From: Paraburkholderia sp. LEh10
Lineage (GTDB): Bacteria; Pseudomonadota; Gammaproteobacteria; Burkholderiales; Burkholderiaceae
Assembly: GCF_017814945.1 (NCBI RefSeq)
Contig: NZ_JAGIPX010000002.1
Coordinates: 124,001 to 188,000 of the forward strand
Direction of reading: 5' to 3'
DNA length: 64,000 bases
This document shows, piece by piece, positions 39,623-48,761 of the stretch. The translations under genes were made by a program, and so were the position numbers. Each line of letters starts with the position of its first letter. Position 1 is the stretch's first letter. The notes under the pieces were generated by a model. The model saw only the letters and a list, made by a program, of their open reading frames with translations. It was not told the origin of the DNA and did no database searches.

Positions 39623-39712
39623 GGCGTGCTCGTGTGGATGGAGACGTTGTGTGGTTCCATCGTAGGGCCGATAATCAATACAATCAAATAATTGTCATGG
39701 ATACATTCCGGC

Positions 39713-41044
39713 ATGGCTGAGCCACGCTACAAGCAACTGGTCGACCGGCTCGCGGCCGACATTCGTGCGGGCCGCCTGCGTCCCGGCACGCGTCTGCCGA
39801 CGCACCGCGAACTCGCCACGCGCGAAGGCCTTGCGCTCGTCACGGCCACGCGTGTCTACGCGGAGCTGCAGGCGATGGGTCTGGTGAGCGGCGAAACCGG
39901 CCGCGGCACGTTCGTCAAGGAGCCGCTTCCGCGCGGCCAGGGCGTCGACCTGCATGCGTGGAGCGCGGACACGGTGGACCTGAGCTTCAACTATCCGTCT
40001 TCGCCGGGCCAGGCCGATCTGCTCAGGGCGGCGCTGCGCCAGCTTGCGACGGCAGGCGATCTGGAATCCCTGCTGCGTTACCAGCCGCATGGCGGGCGCG
40101 AGCACGAGCGGGCGACGGTGGCGCGCCACCTGGCGAGCAGGGGTGTACCAGCGAAGCCCGACACGGCCATGCTCGTGAGCGGCGCCCAGCACGGGCTGAC
40201 GACGGCCGCGATGGCGCTGCTCGAACCCGGCGATGTGGTGGCTGTGGACGCGCTGACCTACCCGGGCTTCAAGCTGGCCGCCGAGGCCAGCCGGCTGGAG
40301 CTCGCGTCGATCCCATCCGCCGCGCAGGGCCCCGATCTGGACGCACTGGCGGCCCTGTGCAAACGGCGCCGCGTGCGCGCCGTCTACGCGATGCCGACAC
40401 TGCACAACCCGCTCGGCTGGGTGATGAGCGCGACGCGCCGCCGGGAGCTCGTCGCCCTCGCCCGCCGGCATGGACTGATCCTGATCGAAGATGCCGCCTA
40501 CGCGTTCCTCGCGAAAGGCGCTCCTCCTCCGCTGGCAGCGCTTGCGCCGGAGACGACGGTCTACGTGTCGAGCCTGTCGAAGAGTGTCGCGACGGGTCTG
40601 CGCGTCGGGTTCGTCTGCGCGCCGCGCGAATGGGTTCCAAAGATCGAACGTGCGATTCGGGCGACCACCTGGAATACATCGGCGACGATGACGGCGATCG
40701 CTTGCGGCTGGATCGAGGACGGCACGGTGACGCGGCTCGAAGCGGACAAGCGACGGGATGCCACGAGACGTCAGAGCCTTGCCGCCGAGGTTCTGAACGG
40801 GATCAAACGGATCAGCCATCCCGCGTCGTACTTCGTCTGGCTTCCGCTTGCGCAGGAGGTGCGCGCGGACGCCGTCGCGATGGCGTTGTTGCGCGAGCGG
40901 ATTTCCGTCACCACAGCTCTGCCGTTTTCGACGACGGCACAGGTGCCTCACGCGATCCGGCTGGCGCTCGGCTCGGTCGATCTGGCCACGCTGAAGCGGT
41001 CGCTGGAAACCGTGGCCCGTGTGATCGCCGATCTGACCTACTGA
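39713..41044 (+). CDS. MocR-type regulator (GntR HTH fused to aminotransferase fold)
   Basis: A 443-residue MocR-like regulator. N-terminal GntR winged helix: RYKQLVDRLAADIRAGRLRPGTRLPTHRELATREGLALVTATRVYAELQAMGLVSGETGRGTFV. C-terminal fold-type I aminotransferase: GAQHGLTTAAMALLEPGDVVAVDALTYPGF, MPTLHNPLGWVMS, IEDAAYAFL and the PLP lysine in VSSLSKSVATGLRVGFV. It probably senses PLP-linked ligands and controls the divergent DJ-1-like gene. ATG 39713 is preferred; TTG 39692 is in frame but lacks an ribosome site. AT-rich sequence caatacaatcaaataattg lies in the shared upstream region. Confidence 0.88.
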   Translation: MAEPRYKQLVDRLAADIRAGRLRPGTRLPTHRELATREGLALVTATRVYAELQAMGLVSGETGRGTFVKEPLPRGQGVDLHAWSADTVDLSFNYPSSPGQADLLRAALRQLATAGDLESLLRYQPHGGREHERATVARHLASRGVPAKPDTAMLVSGAQHGLTTAAMALLEPGDVVAVDALTYPGFKLAAEASRLELASIPSAAQGPDLDALAALCKRRRVRAVYAMPTLHNPLGWVMSATRRRELVALARRHGLILIEDAAYAFLAKGAPPPLAALAPETTVYVSSLSKSVATGLRVGFVCAPREWVPKIERAIRATTWNTSATMTAIACGWIEDGTVTRLEADKRRDATRRQSLAAEVLNGIKRISHPASYFVWLPLAQEVRADAVAMALLRERISVTTALPFSTTAQVPHAIRLALGSVDLATLKRSLETVARVIADLTY

Positions 41045-41237
41045 TGGGCCATCACCTTGCGACACCGCACTTTCACGCGGCTAACTCTTGCGCCACTTCG
41101 CCGAAATTGCGGACCCGCGCGCCGCCAGCGCCTCCCCGATGGAGCCACGCCGGCTGAGCGGCCCGACGCACGTCGTCGGCCCAGACGTGGTCGGTCGTCG
41201 ACGGAAAACAGCGCTCGCGAATGCGGCCGATCGCGGC

Positions 41238-41575
41238 GACCGGCAGATATGGCGAGAACGCCCGCTGCCCATCGCTGTCTTCACTCACGGCAGCACCGCT
41301 CGCGCGCACGCGATCAATGCATTGCAGCAGGCCAATATCCGGTATCGGATCTCATATGAAAGCCCCAATCTTCTGGGCCGGACCAGCATGGTCGACGCAG
41401 GCCTCGCTGTTGCGCCGCTCGCGTCGATGCAGCGTTCCCGGGCACCTTGCGCAACTGGGCGAGACGGAAAGTTTGCCGCCGATGCCGTCCCTCGAAGTCG
41501 TCCTCGCGCGCAGCGCCCGTTCGGCCCGGCCGCCGTGCGACTTTCTGGCAGAGCAAATGCTCGGGGATCGGAGGT
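41238..41575 (+). pseudogene. LysR regulator C-terminal fragment with frameshift
   Basis: One frame encodes RQIWRERPLPIAVFTHGSTARAHAINALQQANIRYRISYESPNL...MVDAGLAVAPLASM, which is the ligand-binding half of a LysR protein. At about 41425-41435 the match jumps to another frame: CSVPGHLAQLGETESLPPMPSLEVVLARSARSARPPCDFLAEQML. No HTH region is present upstream. The minus strand over 41073-41309 also has an open frame, not identified. A decayed remnant. Confidence 0.75.
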
Positions 41576-41730
41576 GCGCTGCATGCGCCGGCCTGACGCA
41601 GTTACCATCGGTACTATCATCAAAACGTCGGCGCCACGCTTCGCACGCCGACAGCCGCATGCCCGCCTCGCGCCAGCGGCACCCGCCAATCCCGCGTCGC
41701 CCGTCGCCCTCATGCCTGGTAAATACGAAC

Positions 41731-42708
41731 ATGTTGATCAATTGCGTCGCCTATCAGGACGGCCGAAAGCTCGGCGACATCACCATCGAGCAGATCAGTG
41801 ACTACGTGCAGAAGCCGGAATGCTTCGTGTGGGTCGCGATCAAGGACCCGGAGCCGGCCGAGCTGGAAGCGATGAAGGAGGAATTCGGCCTGCACGAACT
41901 CGCTGTCGAAGATGTGCGCGCGCATCATCAATGGCCGAAAATCGAGGAATACGGCGACTCCCTTTTCGCCGTCATGCATACCGTCGAATTTCAGGAAGAC
42001 GGCAGCCTGCTGTTTGGCGAAGTCGATGTTTTCGTCGCCGCGAACTATGTGCTTTCCGTGCGCATGCGCACGATGCGCGGCTTCCAGAGCGTGCGCAAGC
42101 GCTGCGAGCACGAACCGGAACTCCTCAAACAAGGGGCCGCGTTCGTCCTGTATGCATTGATGGACGAGATCGTCGACGGCTATTTTCTGATTCTCGAAAC
42201 GCTCACCGCCGAGCTCGAAGAACTCGAAGACCGCATCTTCAGCCGCCAGCAGGTCAACGAATCGCGGGCGACCATCGAGGAGCTGTACCGCTTCAAGCGG
42301 CGCCTCGTCGTGCTCCTGCATCATATCGGGCCGCTGCTGGAAGGCGTCAGCAAGCTCACGGGCAGCCGCGTCCCGAGAATCTGCGAAGGCATGTCGGCGT
42401 ACTTCAAGGACGTCTATTTCCATCTGGAACGGATCGTCGGCGCGATCGAAGGGCGCCGCGAAATGGTCATCACGGCCATCCAGGTCAACCTGGGCATGAT
42501 CGCGCTGGCCGAGAGCGAGGTCACCAAGCGCCTCGGTTCGTTCGCCGCGCTGTTCGCCGTGCCCACGTTGATCGCGGGCATTTACGGCATGAACTTCGAG
42601 CACATGCCGGAACTGCACTCGCAATATGGGTACCCGATCGTCATGTCGGTGATCGTCGTGATCGACCTGTTTCTGTTGCGCTGGTTTCGAAAGGCGAAGT
42701 GGATCTGA
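41731..42708 (+). CDS. corA: CorA family magnesium/cobalt transporter
   Basis: A 325-residue CorA channel. A soluble alpha/beta N-terminal domain (VWVAIKDPEPAELEAMKEEFGLHELAVEDVRAHHQWPKIEEYGDSLFAVMHTVEF) is followed by a long helix with EELEDRIFSRQQVNESRATIEELYRFKRRLVVLLHHI. Two C-terminal membrane helices carry the signature YGMNFEHMPEL between them, and a basic end (RWFRKAKWI) follows. Mg2+ is the usual cargo, with Co2+/Ni2+ possible. ATG 41731 begins the family N-terminus although the frame is open from 41221. It appears monocistronic. Confidence 0.92.
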   Translation: MLINCVAYQDGRKLGDITIEQISDYVQKPECFVWVAIKDPEPAELEAMKEEFGLHELAVEDVRAHHQWPKIEEYGDSLFAVMHTVEFQEDGSLLFGEVDVFVAANYVLSVRMRTMRGFQSVRKRCEHEPELLKQGAAFVLYALMDEIVDGYFLILETLTAELEELEDRIFSRQQVNESRATIEELYRFKRRLVVLLHHIGPLLEGVSKLTGSRVPRICEGMSAYFKDVYFHLERIVGAIEGRREMVITAIQVNLGMIALAESEVTKRLGSFAALFAVPTLIAGIYGMNFEHMPELHSQYGYPIVMSVIVVIDLFLLRWFRKAKWI

Positions 42709-42820
42709 CGGCATTGCACGGCGCGCGCCAGCGGCATTTTGTCTTTCGCGCCCCGTGCGCCGCACGTCGTCCGATGCGGTGTTATAGTCAGTCATTCTGC
42801 AGCGCCCCCACCGACTCGCC

Positions 42821-43165
42821 ATGTCCTGTGAAGCGTGCGAAAGAATGCAACTCGGCGATGCCGCCCAGCCTCACGCGGGGCTGCTGGCAACACGCAGTCC
42901 AACGAAGTTGCGCCCGCTCGGGCGTCGGCCCGTCATCCTGCAGCAGTACTGTTGCCGCGTCTGCGACACGAACTGGCTGCTGGAACAAGACCCGCTGGAA
43001 CCCGAGCATGCAGAGTGGATCTGCCTGTATCAGGCGGCCAATATCCTCGATCCCGTTTCGGTCGTTCATCAACGAACGCGGTCTTCCGTTCCCGCCGTCA
43101 ATGCGGGCCAGTCCCGAACCTCGGGCGACGCGCAAGCCGACGCGCTCAGCCATCGCTTCGCCTGA
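42821..43165 (+). CDS. Small hypothetical protein with zinc-ribbon Cys pairs
   Basis: A 114-residue protein of unknown function. It has two Cys pairs, C3-x2-C6 and C45-x2-C48 (within YCCRVCDTNWLLEQD), suited to bind one zinc. The second pair resembles the 'CRVCGTxW' motif of small Burkholderia proteins. The C-terminal 30 residues are low-complexity. No good ribosome site precedes ATG 42821, so expression is not certain. A frame on the opposite strand (42788-43168) is considered its shadow. Confidence 0.5.
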   Translation: MSCEACERMQLGDAAQPHAGLLATRSPTKLRPLGRRPVILQQYCCRVCDTNWLLEQDPLEPEHAEWICLYQAANILDPVSVVHQRTRSSVPAVNAGQSRTSGDAQADALSHRFA

Positions 43166-43200
43166 CACTGCGCCTTCAGCGAGCCTTCAGCCTTCAGCCT

Positions 43201-43779
43201 TCAACCCATCGGCTTCACGCCGATCAGCCATCCGTGCAGGAAGAATGCGAACACGATCCACGCGATGACGCCCGCAACCACGGGCATCACATCGCGTGAC
43301 AGGGTTCCGCTGGGATAGACAACGCCCTCGGCACGATCCCGCCGCCGCGCAGCAGCGAAATCAACCAGCGCCCAAACGAGGAATGCGCCGAACAGCACGA
43401 CCGCGTTCAGCGTCCCGTTCGCCAGCAGGTGGGCGAATGCCCATAACGCGACGCCGATCACCATCGGATGCTTGACGAGCGCCTTGAAGTGATTGCCCGG
43501 CGCATGCGCAGCAGGAAAGAGGATGAAAGCAACGAGCGTGAGGACGGCGGCGAGATGCGGCGCCCATGCAGGCGGCGACCATAGGACGACGGGCTCGCGC
43601 CGCGCGATTCCATAGCCCCAGATGACCAGCACCAACCCGATTATCGACACGACTGAATACGCCGATTTCCAGCCCTTCTCGCCCATCTTTTCGATCCGCG
43701 CCTTGCGCCAGTCTTCTGCGAAGATGCGGATCGAATGTTGACCAAGGAATAGCAGTAAACCCAGTATCAATACCGACAT
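43201..43779 (-). CDS. NnrU family membrane protein
   Basis: A 192-residue polytopic protein with about five hydrophobic segments. It has SVLILGLLLFLGQHSIRIFAEDWR, SAYSVVSIIGLVLVIWGYG, and HLAAVLTLVAFILFPAAHAPGNHFKALVKHPMVIGVALWAFAHLLANG, the highly conserved NnrU core (HPM..G..LW...HLLANG). NnrU was named for nitrite/nitric-oxide reduction in Rhodobacter but occurs widely without denitrification, as here. GAGGAG precedes ATG 43779. It is divergent from the LysR gene at 43963. Confidence 0.9.
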   Translation of the reverse strand: MSVLILGLLLFLGQHSIRIFAEDWRKARIEKMGEKGWKSAYSVVSIIGLVLVIWGYGIARREPVVLWSPPAWAPHLAAVLTLVAFILFPAAHAPGNHFKALVKHPMVIGVALWAFAHLLANGTLNAVVLFGAFLVWALVDFAAARRRDRAEGVVYPSGTLSRDVMPVVAGVIAWIVFAFFLHGWLIGVKPMG

Positions 43780-43962
43780 GGCGTGCTCCTCGCGGCAGAC
43801 GTCGACAGAGTAGCCGCGATTGTCGCGCATTACGCCGGATGCACCAACCCGGTTCGACTGCGATAGTCGTGCCATCGCAGCAAAGCAGCGGCGCACAAGG
43901 CGCGCCGCCGTGACAGCGCATGCTATAGTCCGCGCGATACCCCCTGCAAGAGCGCGCGCAAC

Positions 43963-44874
43963 ATGGACAGACTCGGTTCCGTCGATGCTTTCGTCAAAGC
44001 CGCGGAGCTTCGCAATTTCAGCGAAGTCGGAAGGCAGATGGGAATCTCGTCATCGGCGGTCGGCAAGGCCATATCGCGGCTCGAGCAACGTCTGGGCGTG
44101 CGCCTCTTTCATCGCAGCACGCGCAGCGTCACGCTCACGCCCGAGGGGCAACTGTTTCTCAGCCGTTGCCTGCGCGTCGTCGAGGAGCTCGAAGCGGCGG
44201 AAGCCGAACTGTCCGCCGCATCGTCGCCAAAGGGGCAATTGCGCGTGAGCCTGCCGCTCGTGGAGAGCCTGCTGCTGCCCGTGCTCGGGTCGTTCATTCG
44301 CGAGTACCCGGATATCCGGCTCGAACTTGACTTCTCGGACCGCATCGTCAATGTGATCGACGAAGGCTTCGATGTCGTGCTGCGCACGGGCGAGGCCACC
44401 GATTCGCGGCTGGTGACGCGCGCGCTCGGGCACTACACGCCGCTCATCGTCGCCTCGCCGACGTATCTGTCGCGTCGCGGCGTGCCGCGCGTGCCGGACG
44501 ACCTGCATCAGCACGCGTGCCTCTTGCACCGCTATCCGTCGACGGGCAAGGTCGACCGGTGGCTGCTGCGCGACGGCGACAGCGTGCTCGAAATGGACTT
44601 GCCGCCCCGCCTGACCGTCAATACGGTCGAGCCGCTGATCGAACTCGCGGTGGACGGGCAAGGACTGGCCTACTTGCCGAACTTCCTCGTCAGACGCCAG
44701 CTCGCCGATGGCCGGCTGGTCGCGGTGCTGCCCGCCTACGCAACCGATCGCAAGGTGTTTCGCGCAGTGTGGCCGTCGGGGCGGCATCTTTCGCCGAAGA
44801 TTCGCGTGTTCGTCGACTACATGGCAAAACACCTGTTCCCCGAAGCAAGCGAAGAGCGCACGACGGCCGGCTGA
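43963..44874 (+). CDS. LysR-type transcriptional regulator
   Basis: A 303-residue LysR regulator. HTH: MDRLGSVDAFVKAAELRNFSEVGRQMGISSSAVGKAISRLEQRLGVRLFHRSTRSVTLT. The ligand domain has FSDRIVNVIDEGFDVVLRTGEATDSRLVTRAL and later VNTVEPLIELAVDGQGLAYLPNFLVR. The first 35 residues diverge from NnrU's upstream region, and the gene converges with the Gfo/Idh/MocA gene, whose stop lies 22 bp away. Target unknown. Confidence 0.9.
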   Translation: MDRLGSVDAFVKAAELRNFSEVGRQMGISSSAVGKAISRLEQRLGVRLFHRSTRSVTLTPEGQLFLSRCLRVVEELEAAEAELSAASSPKGQLRVSLPLVESLLLPVLGSFIREYPDIRLELDFSDRIVNVIDEGFDVVLRTGEATDSRLVTRALGHYTPLIVASPTYLSRRGVPRVPDDLHQHACLLHRYPSTGKVDRWLLRDGDSVLEMDLPPRLTVNTVEPLIELAVDGQGLAYLPNFLVRRQLADGRLVAVLPAYATDRKVFRAVWPSGRHLSPKIRVFVDYMAKHLFPEASEERTTAG

Positions 44875-44895
44875 AACAAAACAAGAACCCGTCGC

Positions 44896-46017
44896 TCAGT
44901 TCAGCGCGATTTCGCGGCCTTCCTCTGTCGAACGCATTGCCGCATCGATCAGCCGGTGCAGACGCACGGCGTCCGCGAAAGTCGGCGCATCGGATGAACC
45001 CGTGCGCAAATCGCCGGCGTACGCGACGTACAGCTCAGCGAGTTCGAGAACGGCGGACGGCAGATTCGATGCAGGCAACCGGTCGTATTGCAGCGGGATA
45101 GCGAGTTTTTGCATCGGCATATCCTGACCGCACGCGCCTTCGATCACATAGTCGTCGCCGACATCGCCGAACGCCGACGCGTTCGTGATACGCAGATCGC
45201 CCGCATCGCCCGTGATGTCGATCCGCACGCCGCGTCCGTTGAGTTTGCCCGCTTCGACATGGACGCAAAGCGCGGCGTCGCCGGCCATGCGCCCGATGAA
45301 CATGAGCTGGTCGGGGGCCGCCGAAGGCAGGACTTCACCCGTCTCGCGTATCGTCACGGTCTTGATCTGGTTCAGCGCCAACGCCGAAATGCGCTGCGGC
45401 CAGCCGACGGACGCAAACAGCATGTCGAGAAAGTGTCCAGCGTAGATCGCAATGGCGCTGGAGAAGTTTTCGGCGGGCACGGTCCAGCGCAGCGCCTGCG
45501 AGCGCTGCGCGCCGAACGCATCCATGCTGACGTGGATGCGCACCGAACGGAGCTTGCCGACAAAGCCGCTTTGCACGAGATCGCGCAGATAACGGTTGTG
45601 CGGCGCGAGCCTGCGCTGCAGTCCGACGATATGACGCACACCCGCGCGCTGCGCCATTTCGACGAGTTCCTGCGACGTTTGCGTCGATACACTCAGCGGC
45701 CACTCGCAGTACACATGCTTGCCTGCCGCAATCGCCTTGCGCACCGTCTGCGCATGTTGCGGTGCCGTGTTCAGCACGACGACGAGATCGACCTCGGGAT
45801 GATCGACGAGATCATCCAGACTGCCGACGACTTCTTCGATTCCGTGCGCATCGGCAGCCGCGTGCGCGGCGTCGGCTCGTGTGCTCCAGAGCGCGCGCAG
45901 CCGGTATTGCGGCAGCATCTTCAGCACGCGGACATGGCCATGGAGAGCCCAGTTGCCGATGCCGACAAGACCGACGCGAATCGGCTCTACTGACTGGTTT
46001 GATTGAACTGCGGACAT
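44896..46017 (-). CDS. Gfo/Idh/MocA family oxidoreductase with altered EKP motif
   Basis: A 373-residue NAD(P)-binding protein. The Rossmann motif is VGLVGIGNWALHGH. The C-terminal domain follows with SGFVGKLRSVRIHVSMDAFG and PAENFSSAIAIYAGHFLDML, where the GGxxxDxxxH region should lie. The family motif EKP, whose Lys is catalytic, reads EWP here (HVYCEWPLS). Family members oxidise sugars or related polyols. The substitution is also seen in Gal80-like proteins, so catalysis is uncertain. It is divergent from the MFS gene at 46322. Confidence 0.82.
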   Translation of the reverse strand: MSAVQSNQSVEPIRVGLVGIGNWALHGHVRVLKMLPQYRLRALWSTRADAAHAAADAHGIEEVVGSLDDLVDHPEVDLVVVLNTAPQHAQTVRKAIAAGKHVYCEWPLSVSTQTSQELVEMAQRAGVRHIVGLQRRLAPHNRYLRDLVQSGFVGKLRSVRIHVSMDAFGAQRSQALRWTVPAENFSSAIAIYAGHFLDMLFASVGWPQRISALALNQIKTVTIRETGEVLPSAAPDQLMFIGRMAGDAALCVHVEAGKLNGRGVRIDITGDAGDLRITNASAFGDVGDDYVIEGACGQDMPMQKLAIPLQYDRLPASNLPSAVLELAELYVAYAGDLRTGSSDAPTFADAVRLHRLIDAAMRSTEEGREIALN

Positions 46018-46321
46018 GATTCACCCTCTTCGGCAAGTGACGAGATAGACGAACTATAAGCAGCGCGAAGGCCGCGACTTGTGCGCTTGCCGTCCGCGCA
46101 CCTGAGACTCCCGTTCCGCAATGCCAACCGCGACCGCTACGCGGCGTACGGTCGCCGTGTCCCGCGAATGCGGACAGTCTGGTCGGAAATGCCACGACAA
46201 AGCCGATGAACCAGGCGTGCCGCTTTGCATCAGGATGCATGCATCGCGAGATGTCCGCTGAATCTGTCCGCTGAGTCTGTCCGCTGAATCTGTCCGTTGT
46301 CTTCATCCGAAGGAATCAGGA
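46018..46321. other. Divergent non-coding region with a 13-bp tandem repeat
   Basis: Shared upstream region of the oxidoreductase (minus) and MFS (plus) genes. Three 13-bp units TCCGCTGAATCTG (the middle one with a single change) lie at 46254-46292, about 30 bp before the MFS ATG. GAAGGAATCAGG directly precedes that ATG. Confidence 0.65.
46254..46292. repeat. Three 13-bp tandem copies upstream of the MFS gene
   Basis: Units start at 46254, 46267 and 46280; only the middle one differs (GAG for GAA). A fourth, degenerate copy (TCCGTTGTCTTC) follows. The array lies where a promoter or 5' leader would be and may tune expression. Confidence 0.85.
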
Positions 46322-47623
46322 ATGAAAACCCTCCGTTACGTGGGTGGCATACCCACGCCCATTTATCTGCTTGCCGTGGGCGCTTTTGCAATCGGCACAG
46401 AAGGCTTCATGATCTCCCCGCTGCTGCCCGGCCTCGCGTCCGATCTCGGCGTCACGATCGAACAGGCGGGACAACTCGTGACCGCTTTCGCACTCGCCTA
46501 TGGCGTGAGCTCGCCGTTGCTCACGGCGGCGACGGGTGGCCTGAATCGCCGCACATTGCTGCTTTCGAGCGTCGGCATCTTCGCGCTGTCGAATCTGCTC
46601 GCGTTTGTCGCGCCCAACTACGGGTGGCTGATGGCGGCGCGTGTGCTGCTCGCGTTGTCGGCGGGCGTGTTCGTCCCGGGAGCGAACGCGCTTGCAGGCG
46701 CGATCGTCGAGCCTGCGCGGCGCGGGCGGGCGATCGCCGTCGTCAACTCCGGCATTACGATTGCGCTTGCGTTGGGTGTGCCGCTCGGATCGATGATCGG
46801 CCAACACGCCGGCTGGCGCATGACCTTCGCGGGTGTCGCCGTGCTTGCCGCGATAGCGGCGGCAGGCATCCTTGCGGGCGTGCCGCGCGCCATCGGCGAC
46901 GGCATTCCCACGGCCACGCTGCGCGAGCGCCTCGCCGTCGCCGCGCGCCCGGCCGTGCTCGCGACGCTCGCCGCCACGACGCTGTGGGCGACGGGCGCCT
47001 ATACCGTCTACACCTACATGTCCGCCCTCGTCACGCATCTGACGGGACTGCACGAAGCACGGATCAGCGTGGTCATGTTCGTCTGGGGCATCTCGGCGGG
47101 AATCGGCGTGTTCTTTGGCGGCGGTTTGAGCGACCGGCTGGGCCCGCCCCTCGTCATCGTGCCGAGTGTCGCGATCATCGGACTCGCCTTCGTCAGTCTC
47201 TCGTTCTATGCGCATCTTTCGCCAGTGCAGGCATTCTGGCCCACACTGGTCGCGCTGATGGTCTGGGCGTTCTGCCACTGGGGTTTCTATCCCGCGCAAC
47301 AGGCGCGGCTGATTCAACTCGCGGGCGTCAACGTCGCGTCGATCGTTTTGTCGTTGAATGCGTCGTTCATGTATATCGGCTTTTCGGTCGGCGCGGGGAT
47401 CGGCGGGCTGACGATCGCGCATCGAACCATCGCCGATCTTGGCGTCGTCGCCGCGCTGTTCGAGTTCGCATCCGTCGCGCTCACGCTGGCCGTGCTGGCG
47501 CGCGGCAGACTGCAAGCTTCCGGCAGCGCGGCCTGGCGGGGTCAACGCACGCGGCGTGCGCCGACATGCGAAGGTCCGCGAGGTCACACCTATCCGGCTA
47601 GAGAAGGATTACGTGATCGCTGA
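46322..47623 (+). CDS. MFS drug/sugar efflux transporter (DHA1-like)
   Basis: A 433-residue 12-helix transporter. Typical DHA1/AraJ elements: FAIGTEGFMISPLLPGLASDLGVTIEQAGQLVTAFALAYGVSSP, the motif-B-like RVLLALSAGVFVPGANALAGAIVEPARRGRAIAVVNSG, and motif C GITIALALGVPLGSMIG. The last 35 residues (GSAAWRGQRTRRAPTCEGPRGHTYPAREGLRDR) are polar and overlap the diguanylate cyclase gene by 26 bp, which suggests that the original stop was lost. It is divergent from the oxidoreductase. Substrate unknown. Confidence 0.87.
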   Translation: MKTLRYVGGIPTPIYLLAVGAFAIGTEGFMISPLLPGLASDLGVTIEQAGQLVTAFALAYGVSSPLLTAATGGLNRRTLLLSSVGIFALSNLLAFVAPNYGWLMAARVLLALSAGVFVPGANALAGAIVEPARRGRAIAVVNSGITIALALGVPLGSMIGQHAGWRMTFAGVAVLAAIAAAGILAGVPRAIGDGIPTATLRERLAVAARPAVLATLAATTLWATGAYTVYTYMSALVTHLTGLHEARISVVMFVWGISAGIGVFFGGGLSDRLGPPLVIVPSVAIIGLAFVSLSFYAHLSPVQAFWPTLVALMVWAFCHWGFYPAQQARLIQLAGVNVASIVLSLNASFMYIGFSVGAGIGGLTIAHRTIADLGVVAALFEFASVALTLAVLARGRLQASGSAAWRGQRTRRAPTCEGPRGHTYPAREGLRDR

Positions 47624-48761
47624 CCAGCACGCAATTGCGGCCGGCGCGCTTCGCGCCGTAGAGCGCTTCGTCGGCGTCTCTCGCCAGTTGCTCGATGGTT
47701 GCATCGGCGCCCGCCATGCAGGCGACGCCGATACTGCACGTGTACGCAGGCAGCGACGCGTCCTCCTTCTGCGCGAGCCGCTGCCGGATGCGATCGGCCT
47801 GCTCCCTCGCCTCATCGGGGCGCAGGCGGGGCAGCAGCACGGCAAACTCCTCGCCGCCCCAACGGGCGAAATGACCCTGCGCGGGCAACATGTCGGCCAC
47901 GCGCCGCGCGAAGTCGATCAGGATACGGTCGCCTGTCGCATGGCCGTATGTGTCGTTCACCTGCTTGAAGTGGTCGAGATCGATCAGCAGTAAAGAAAGC
48001 AGCCCGCCCGTGCGCATCGCCTTCTCGCGTTCCTGATGATGCGCGCTGAGAAACGCGCGGCGATTCAGCAGGCCCGTCAGCGGGTCCATGAACGACTGCT
48101 GTTCGAGCTGGTTGCGAAGCCGGTCCATCGCGACGAACAGCAAGCCGACCGTCACCGTCAGTGACATCAGCGCGCCCGTCGTCAAATAGACCTTTTGCAC
48201 GAGGTCCGCGGAGAACAGCCCGGTGCTCGCCCAGGCGGGAACGAACATCGAGACGCCGCGGGCCGCCGTCACGAGCGCCTGCGCCAGCAGCATCGCACCG
48301 ACGAAGATGGCCGTGTTGCTTTCCCTGCCGAAGCGCAGCATCACGATACCGTCGGCGCCGTACGTCAACGCCAGGATCGCGGACATGCACACCGTACGTC
48401 CGCCCACGGTCGGCTGCGCCCATGTCATCCAGCTCATCGCGATCACGCCCGCGCCGAGCAGCAGCGAAACGAAGCGCCGCGACGGGCGCTGTGCAAAGAA
48501 CAACTGGCTGCCGATAAGCCACAGCCCCGTGCCCAGGATCATGCCGAGATTGGCCGCCACGATGGAAAGCCAGTCGGGGACGCCGCCGCGCAGCGCAAGC
48601 AGGATCGCCGACGCCGACACGACCAGCGCGCCCGACGCCCAATGCCCGACGCCGCGAATATTGGCGGGAAATCCGCGCCCCAGCGAAAACATCACGAGCG
48701 CCATCAGTCCGGGCATGACTGACGACATCAGAATGACAGTGCGAAGATCGAAGGCTGGCAT
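47598..48761 (-). CDS. Diguanylate cyclase with membrane-embedded sensor region
   Basis: A 387-residue inner-membrane enzyme that makes cyclic di-GMP. The N-terminal 210 residues form about seven hydrophobic segments. The C-terminal GGDEF domain has DPLTGLLNRRAFL, LLLIDLDHFKQVNDTYGHATGD, signature GGEEF (302-306) and YTCSIGVACMAG...ADEALYGAKRAGRN. The RxxD inhibitory site is absent (PAQGHFARWGGEEF), so product inhibition is unlikely. GGGAG precedes ATG 48761; the frame is open further but the extra sequence is not part of the family. It overlaps the MFS gene at the 3' end. Confidence 0.9.
   Translation of the reverse strand: MPAFDLRTVILMSSVMPGLMALVMFSLGRGFPANIRGVGHWASGALVVSASAILLALRGGVPDWLSIVAANLGMILGTGLWLIGSQLFFAQRPSRRFVSLLLGAGVIAMSWMTWAQPTVGGRTVCMSAILALTYGADGIVMLRFGRESNTAIFVGAMLLAQALVTAARGVSMFVPAWASTGLFSADLVQKVYLTTGALMSLTVTVGLLFVAMDRLRNQLEQQSFMDPLTGLLNRRAFLSAHHQEREKAMRTGGLLSLLLIDLDHFKQVNDTYGHATGDRILIDFARRVADMLPAQGHFARWGGEEFAVLLPRLRPDEAREQADRIRQRLAQKEDASLPAYTCSIGVACMAGADATIEQLARDADEALYGAKRAGRNCVLVSDHVILL

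Noticed and set aside
41073..41309. Minus-strand frame ending EVAQELAA opposite the LysR remnant
   Set aside because: It has a plausible protein-like end but no family could be recognised and it overlaps the remnant, so it is not called as a gene.
42788..43168. Minus-strand frame opposite the zinc-ribbon protein
   Set aside because: The plus-strand frame has the conserved Cys pairs; this one has none.
43171..43203. CCTTCAG heptamer copies between two convergent genes
   Set aside because: Short, imperfect and unlikely to have a function beyond slippage.
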